Shown one piece after another: positions 63,311 to 64,000 of a stretch of DNA of 64,000 bases. Under the pieces are notes generated by a model. The model did no database searches. It was not told the DNA's origin and was given only the letters and a program-made list of their open reading frames with translations. Source of the stretch: Helopsaltes ochotensis (lineage: Eukaryota > Chordata > Aves > Passeriformes > Locustellidae); NCBI GenBank assembly GCA_013400155.1, contig VXBM01000008.1, positions 1-64,000 of the forward strand. Reading direction: 5' to 3'. The first letter of the stretch is position 1. Each line of letters opens with the position of its first letter. A program made the translations under genes and the position numbers.

Positions 63311-64000
63311 GGAAGCTCAATTGTAGTCTGCTAGAGGATCAAGTAAGGGTGGTAGTAATATCTTCAGGGTTATTTCAATATGATTATAAAAATGAAAAAT
63401 ACATTTCTTTATTTCTTAACATCTCTTTTCATATCCATTTCGCATACTCCTGAAAAGAAACAAAAGCAGTGTGGTGCCATAAGAGCAGCATTTTTGTACA
63501 TCAATTTGCTGCTTACCACTGCTCCCAGTAACTACCGTCATGACATTGCAAGTGCCAGCTCAGGATTGAAGCAACAAGACTTGAAAAATAAAGATTTAGG
63601 ATTTTACCAAATATATTTCCTTTACACCAATTCATACATCTTACAGTTATCCTTAGAAAAAATTGTTGAATATCTACTGCAGAAAAGTTCTGGGTCATTT
63701 TATGTATAAGATGACATTTCTGAAGCTCCAAGACAAGTACCCAGGAGTCTTTGCTATCCAACCAATAAATAAAATCCAGGATATTTCTCCAGTTACTTAA
63801 TTTACTATTGTATAACATATTTTGGGATTTGCTTTGAGGTTTTTTTCAGAGAGGTGCACTTCACTCTTTATTGTTGAAAGACGGTAAGGAAAGCATGCAT
63901 ATAGTTAGGGAGTGTATATGGTAGGGTAAATATTTTGACAGCCTCAGAGGCACCATGTACAAACTTCACAAGTTGCCAAATAAATGTGTTACCATAGCAT
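63311..64000. other. Unique AT-rich non-coding DNA to window end
   Basis: No gene or repeat recognised. Open frames of about 100 codons on both strands (63380-63709 and 63818-63513) overlap each other and show no known domain. Confidence 0.5.

Noticed and set aside
1..64000. CRISPR arrays, operons, riboswitches or other bacterial systems
   Set aside because: Repeats present are microsatellites and avian retroelements; there are no regularly spaced repeats with unique spacers and no coding density like a prokaryote.
1..64000. tRNA, rRNA or spliceosomal RNA genes
   Set aside because: No GGTTCGAATCC-like B box with a cloverleaf and no U6/U1/5S words were recognised by eye; a covariance-model scan would be needed to exclude diverged copies.

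Overview
The window reads as a piece of vertebrate nuclear DNA, most likely from a songbird or a close avian relative. It is AT-rich and has no convincing open reading frame, no operon-like packing and no tRNA or rRNA gene. Its interspersed repeats are avian: a CR1 LINE 3' end (about 48430-48805), an ERVL-type LTR that I recognise from bird genomes (20033-20512), and several solo LTRs of endogenous retroviruses. The species call is from memory of repeat families, not from a database search.

Layout. 1-95 is an (ATGTGG)n array cut by the window edge. 96-3976 is plain unique DNA. 3977-4250 is a G/T-only tract with quadruplex potential. 4631-5296 (+) and 13931-14424 (-) are two members of one LTR family in opposite orientation. 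9807-9857 is a perfect 24-bp-arm inverted repeat. 11212-11547 is a solo LTR with an exact 6-bp target duplication. 18952-19010 is a (TTTA)n array and 19294-19326 a second perfect inverted repeat. 20033-20512 is the ERVL-type LTR fragment. 22545-22660 is an A/C tract. 23095-23345 is the only CpG-dense patch in the window, followed at 23480-23744 by a (GGAA)n array holding a 90-N assembly gap. 23745-48430 is more than 24 kb of largely repeat-poor AT-rich DNA. Then come the CR1 copy (48430-48805), a 79-base pure A run (51171-51249), a solo LTR with an exact 6-bp target duplication (53721-54218), a 973-bp LTR-like element (54430-55402) and a second G/T tract (63176-63310).

No protein-coding gene is called. 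The longest open frames are 110-156 codons, many lack an ATG, and those that overlap repeats are explained by them. The window is therefore best read as a gene desert or the inside of a large intron. The best candidate for function is the CpG-dense patch with a good 5' splice-donor sequence, next to the GGAA array. I found no evidence for a novel multi-gene biological system. The noteworthy items are structural: clean retroviral solo LTRs, long perfect inverted repeats, strand-asymmetric G tracts and a very long homopolymer.
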